From assembly GCA_959598545.1 (NCBI GenBank), contig CAUGFC010000114.1, forward strand, positions 1 to 5,389: DNA of 5,389 nt, given 5' to 3'. The notes beneath the pieces are model-generated. The model made no database searches and was not told the DNA's origin. It saw only the letters and a program-made list of their open reading frames with translations. This DNA is from an uncultured Olsenella sp. Lineage in GTDB: Bacteria > Actinomycetota > Coriobacteriia > Coriobacteriales > Atopobiaceae. Positions 4,845-5,389 of the stretch are shown here, piece after piece (positions within the stretch are counted from its first letter, which is position 1; each line of letters begins with the position of its first letter). The translations under genes were made by a program, and so were the position numbers.

Positions 4845-5181
4845 GGGGCTTCCAGATACCCTCCTCGAAGTCCCAGGACAGCTCGGTCACGCCGTCGTCC
4901 TCGCTCTCTATCGTGCGCGTGGCCTCGACGAGACTAACGGAGGCGGGCTCCCCGTATCCGAGAAACGCCCAGGACGACTCGTGGACCTGCAGCGACAGCG
5001 TGACGAGACCGTGCTCCGCTTCGATGTGGCATATGACGTCCTCGCATGTCGCGTCGAGCGTGGGCTGTTCGAAGATGCGGTAGGTGGTTACGTCTGGGAG
5101 CGCCTCTCCCGGGAGCGCTCGTGCGCAGAACTCGCTGACGGTCTGCTCGATGATGTCGTTGTATCGGTAGGTGACTCGCAT
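4831..5181 (-). CDS. Hypothetical protein, 116 residues
   Basis: Not recognised. A small acidic protein with no signal peptide or membrane segment. It opens with MRVTYRYNDIIEQT, and its second half alternates hydrophobic and polar residues in short runs (VICHIEAEHGLVTLSLQV at 49-66; GVTELSWDFEEGIW at 97-110), which suggests a beta-rich fold. Cysteines are at 19, 46 and 51, with no metal-site spacing. The reading frame is credible: AAGGGAG (5187-5193 on the plus strand) lies five bases before the ATG, codon use is GC-rich like the neighbours, and the overlapping plus-strand frames give low-complexity Arg/Ser products. The gene starts 40 bp after the stop of the partial gene behind it, in the same direction, so the two are probably co-transcribed. 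A small soluble protein paired this way could be an accessory or immunity-type partner, but nothing in the sequence shows that. Confidence 0.8.
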   Translation of the reverse strand: MRVTYRYNDIIEQTVSEFCARALPGEALPDVTTYRIFEQPTLDATCEDVICHIEAEHGLVTLSLQVHESSWAFLGYGEPASVSLVEATRTIESEDDGVTELSWDFEEGIWKPRRDA

Positions 5182-5205
5182 TGTCGCTCCCTTCAGGCGG
5201 GATAG

Positions 5206-5222
5206 GGCTGCCTGGGGCAGCC
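5206..5222 (-). terminator. Perfect 7-bp hairpin at the end of the partial gene
   Basis: GGCTGCC (5206-5212), loop TGG, GGCAGCC (5216-5222) gives an all-perfect, GC-rich stem whose last base overlaps the stop codon of the partial gene (5222-5224). Downstream on the minus strand there is no T-run, and the ribosome binding site of the next gene follows shortly. It may be an attenuator or mRNA-stabilising hairpin between two co-transcribed genes rather than a full terminator. Confidence 0.45.
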
Positions 5223-5389
5223 TAGTGCAGCACGGCGTCGTCCATCTCGACCAGCGCGCGGGCGCGCTCCTGCCCCTCGATGGCCTCCTCGAGGCGCCTC
5301 TGGTAGTAGGTCATGCCGTTCTCGGTGATGTCTATCCTCAGGCCGATCTCCGCCTGCTGGAAGAGGTGGAGTGCCCGCAGCGGGTCGCG
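5222..5389 (-). CDS. C-terminal end of an unidentified protein (partial at the window edge)
   Basis: The last 55 codons of a minus-strand gene whose start lies beyond the right edge. The visible tail begins RDPLRALHLFQQAEIGLRID and continues through TYYQRRLEEAIEGQERARAL to the stop TAG at 5222-5224. It is helical and charged. The DPLRALHLFQQAEIGL stretch resembles the second helix of a Sel1/TPR-type repeat, so a helical-repeat protein is possible, but one partial repeat is too little for a firm call. The frame is supported by GC-rich third positions and by the following gene's ribosome binding site beginning 29 bp past the stop. Confidence 0.6.
   Translation of the reverse strand, partial: RDPLRALHLFQQAEIGLRIDITENGMTYYQRRLEEAIEGQERARALVEMDDAVLH

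Noticed and set aside
4720..5205. Plus-strand frame of 161 codons over the nitroreductase/hypothetical junction
   Set aside because: It crosses the intergenic region and two minus-strand genes with good ribosome binding sites; no motif is seen in its product.

Overview
The window is GC-rich, with G/C-loaded third codon positions, almost no long non-coding DNA and tight gene spacing. Translated products (a Tat-type lipoprotein flavodoxin, a YajO-type aldo-keto reductase, a fused carboxymuconolactone-decarboxylase/cupin protein, a COG3594-like membrane acyltransferase, a short YccF) and GC-poor -10-like hexamers placed close to start codons fit a high-GC anaerobic actinobacterium, probably Coriobacteriia (Olsenella/Collinsella/Eggerthella-like). 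That assignment is an inference from protein style and composition; no rRNA or marker gene is present.

Region 1 (26-2448, plus strand) looks like one redox operon: exported flavodoxin lipoprotein, then after 25 bp a cytoplasmic aldo-keto reductase, then after 46 bp (holding a perfect 7-bp inverted repeat) a two-domain CMD-cupin protein. All three have good Shine-Dalgarno sequences. The first is predicted to act outside the membrane and the other two in the cytoplasm, so they may serve one response (reactive carbonyls, quinones or aromatic compounds) rather than one enzyme complex.

Region 2 (2449-2704) is the most unusual non-coding stretch. A 14-bp motif occurs four times, two direct copies facing two inverted copies, so that 2472-2511 and 2582-2622 form imperfect inverted arms (34 of 41 aligned columns identical) around a 70-bp AT-richer core. 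It is either a small palindromic element (MITE-like) or a paired operator.

Region 3 (2705-4187, plus strand) holds a polytopic acyltransferase of the O-acetylation type with an uninterrupted run of nine G within its coding sequence, a possible slipped-strand switch, followed by a small YccF membrane protein that appears to have its own promoter.

Region 4 (4230-5389, minus strand) converges on region 3: a compact nitroreductase, an unrecognised 116-residue protein, and the C-terminal 55 codons of a gene running off the right edge. The nitroreductase seems to have its own promoter. Hairpins straddle the stop codons of the other two genes.

No rRNA, tRNA, CRISPR array, transposase or phage gene was seen. 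No complete multi-gene defence or novel enzymatic system is evident. The best candidates for something undescribed are the four-copy repeat element and the G9 tract next to it, which both bear on expression of the same acyltransferase gene.
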